Part shown: positions 63,165 through 64,000 of the stretch, one piece after another
Position numbering within the stretch: the first letter of the stretch is position 1
Layout: the number at the start of each line of letters is the position of its first letter
DNA from: Alcanivoracaceae bacterium
Lineage (GTDB): Bacteria; Pseudomonadota; Gammaproteobacteria; Pseudomonadales; Alcanivoracaceae
Length of the DNA stretch: 64,000 nt
Direction: 5' to 3'
NCBI GenBank assembly: GCA_029212745.1
Contig: JARGOL010000002.1
Location: 408,316-472,315, forward strand
Made by a program: the position numbers and the translations under genes
Notes under the pieces: generated by a model
Databases searched by the model: none
The model's input: the letters and a program-made list of their open reading frames with translations, nothing else
What the model was told of the DNA's origin: nothing

Positions 63165-64000
63165 TCAGGCAGCCACGTTCTGTTGGTCTTGGTCATCCTT
63201 CTCTTCCCGGATCGTCTTGTAGACGTTGTAGGCCATCAGGCACATACCCAGGAAGAAGATGGTGCCGCCCAGCAGGCGAACCACGTAGTACGGGAAACGC
63301 TCCTGCATTTCCTGCACGAAGGAGTAGGTCAGGGTGCCGTCGGCGTTGACCGCCCGCCACATCAGCCCCTGCATCAGGCCCGAGATCCACATGGAGGCGA
63401 TATACAGCACCGTGCCGATGGTGGAGAGCCAGAAGTGGGTGTAAATCCAGCCAATGGAGTACATGGCGCGGCGGTTGAACACGCGCGGTACCAGCACGTA
63501 GAGGGAACCCATGGTGATCATTGCCACCCAGCCCAGGGCACCGGAGTGCACGTGACCAATGGTCCAGTCGGTGTTGTGCGACAGCGCGTTGACGGTCTTG
63601 ATGGACATCATCGGGCCTTCGAAGGTGGACATGCCATAGAACGACAGCGCCACGATCAGGAAGCGGATGATCGGGTCGGTGCGCAACTTATACCAAGCAC
63701 CGGAGAGGGTCATCATGCCGTTGATCATGCCGCCCCAGCTGGGTGCCAGCAGCACAATGGAAAACACCATGCCCAGGGACTGGGCCCAGTCAGGCAGGGA
63801 GGAGTAGTGCAGGTGGTGCGGGCCGGCCCACATGTAGACTGCCACCAGTGCCCAGAAGTGGACGATGGAGAGGCGGTAGGAGTACACCGGGCGCTGTGCC
63901 TGCACTGGAATGAAGTAGTACATCATGCCGAGGAAGCCCGCGGTCAGGAAAAAGCCCACCGCATTGTGTCCGTACCACCACTGCACCATGGCATCGATGG
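63165..64000 (-). CDS. ccoN: cbb3-type cytochrome c oxidase catalytic subunit CcoN, N-terminus beyond the window
   Basis: This is the C-terminal 278 residues of the catalytic subunit, which holds haem b, haem b3 and CuB. The reading frame is open to the window edge, so the first ~200 residues are missing. Visible ligands: [12 protein letters not shown] (CuB His and proton channel region), the tyrosine of [14 protein letters not shown], the HH pair in [11 protein letters not shown], and the haem pair in GHVHSGALG. The complex reduces oxygen to water with very high oxygen affinity. Expression should be FNR/ANR dependent, but its promoter lies outside the window. Confidence 0.97.
   Translation of the reverse strand, partial: IDAMVQWWYGHNAVGFFLTAGFLGMMYYFIPVQAQRPVYSYRLSIVHFWALVAVYMWAGPHHLHYSSLPDWAQSLGMVFSIVLLAPSWGGMINGMMTLSGAWYKLRTDPIIRFLIVALSFYGMSTFEGPMMSIKTVNALSHNTDWTIGHVHSGALGWVAMITMGSLYVLVPRVFNRRAMYSIGWIYTHFWLSTIGTVLYIASMWISGLMQGLMWRAVNADGTLTYSFVQEMQERFPYYVVRLLGGTIFFLGMCLMAYNVYKTIREEKDDQDQQNVAA

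Overview
The window is 64 kb of high-GC DNA, densely coded, from a free-living aerobic gammaproteobacterium. The gene order gacA/uvrY - uvrC - pgsA - tRNA-Gly - tRNA-Cys - tRNA-Leu, the DsrE-type tus genes, the split pntA, the fnr-uspE neighbourhood and a DUF2236 (MpaB/Lcp-like) oxygenase fit a marine hydrocarbonoclastic lineage of the Alcanivorax/Pseudomonas type. The genus is inference. No rRNA, CRISPR array, insertion sequence, integrase or phage gene was seen; this looks like core chromosome.

Layout. 1-1285 (minus): a BI-1/YccA membrane protein translationally coupled to tusD and a truncated tusC. 1364-1825: a tRNA-Ser(UGA) gene with a good promoter, a terminator and two ~170-bp repeat units, each ending in a degenerate piece of the tRNA 3' end. 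2070-7545: gacA, a divergent pair (PstS-like protein plus porin), uvrC, pgsA and a three-tRNA cluster. 7759-23495: one continuous plus-strand block in which a giant hybrid histidine kinase, CheR, a receiver protein, a stand-alone CheB and a REC-PAS-PilZ protein run with 4-20 bp gaps or overlaps into gspE-F-G-H-I-J-K-L-M and a secreted protein of unknown function. gspC, gspD and gspN are absent here. 23473-28788: a lipoprotein hydrolase, a DUF1461 membrane protein, a PEP-synthase-like protein that has lost its phospho-histidine, and a DUF2189 membrane protein. 28799-34909: metH, divergent from a small DUF6580-like membrane protein, then mscS and a DUF481 outer-membrane protein. 34982-38067: an inverted REP pair, then the three-gene transhydrogenase operon pntAa-pntAb-pntB. 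38261-45299: an ABC1-family kinase, an alpha/beta hydrolase, the DUF2236 protein with a palindromic operator, the Prc protease and an SpmA-SpmB-like fusion. 45403-52342: a 1316-aa PilZ/DUF1631/GGDEF/EAL protein, alkB, an MBL-fold hydrolase, a small membrane protein and yaaA. 52420-64000 (minus): a microaerobic respiration block, ccoN (cut by the window end)-ccoO-ccoQ-ccoP-ccoG-ccoH-ccoI-ccoS-SafE-hemN-fnr-uspE and a coiled-coil protein.

How it works together. The right-hand block builds and matures a cbb3 oxidase (structural subunits, copper export by CcoI, assembly factors) and provides anaerobic haem synthesis (HemN) and the oxygen sensor (FNR/ANR) that should switch it on. Two copies of the same FNR-type 14-mer, in opposite orientation, sit at class II distance from -10 elements of hemN and of the small coiled-coil gene. 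The left-centre block joins a chemotaxis-like methylation/phosphorelay module with a likely c-di-GMP receptor to a type II secretion operon, suggesting that secretion is under adaptive sensory control. That link is inferred from gene order only.
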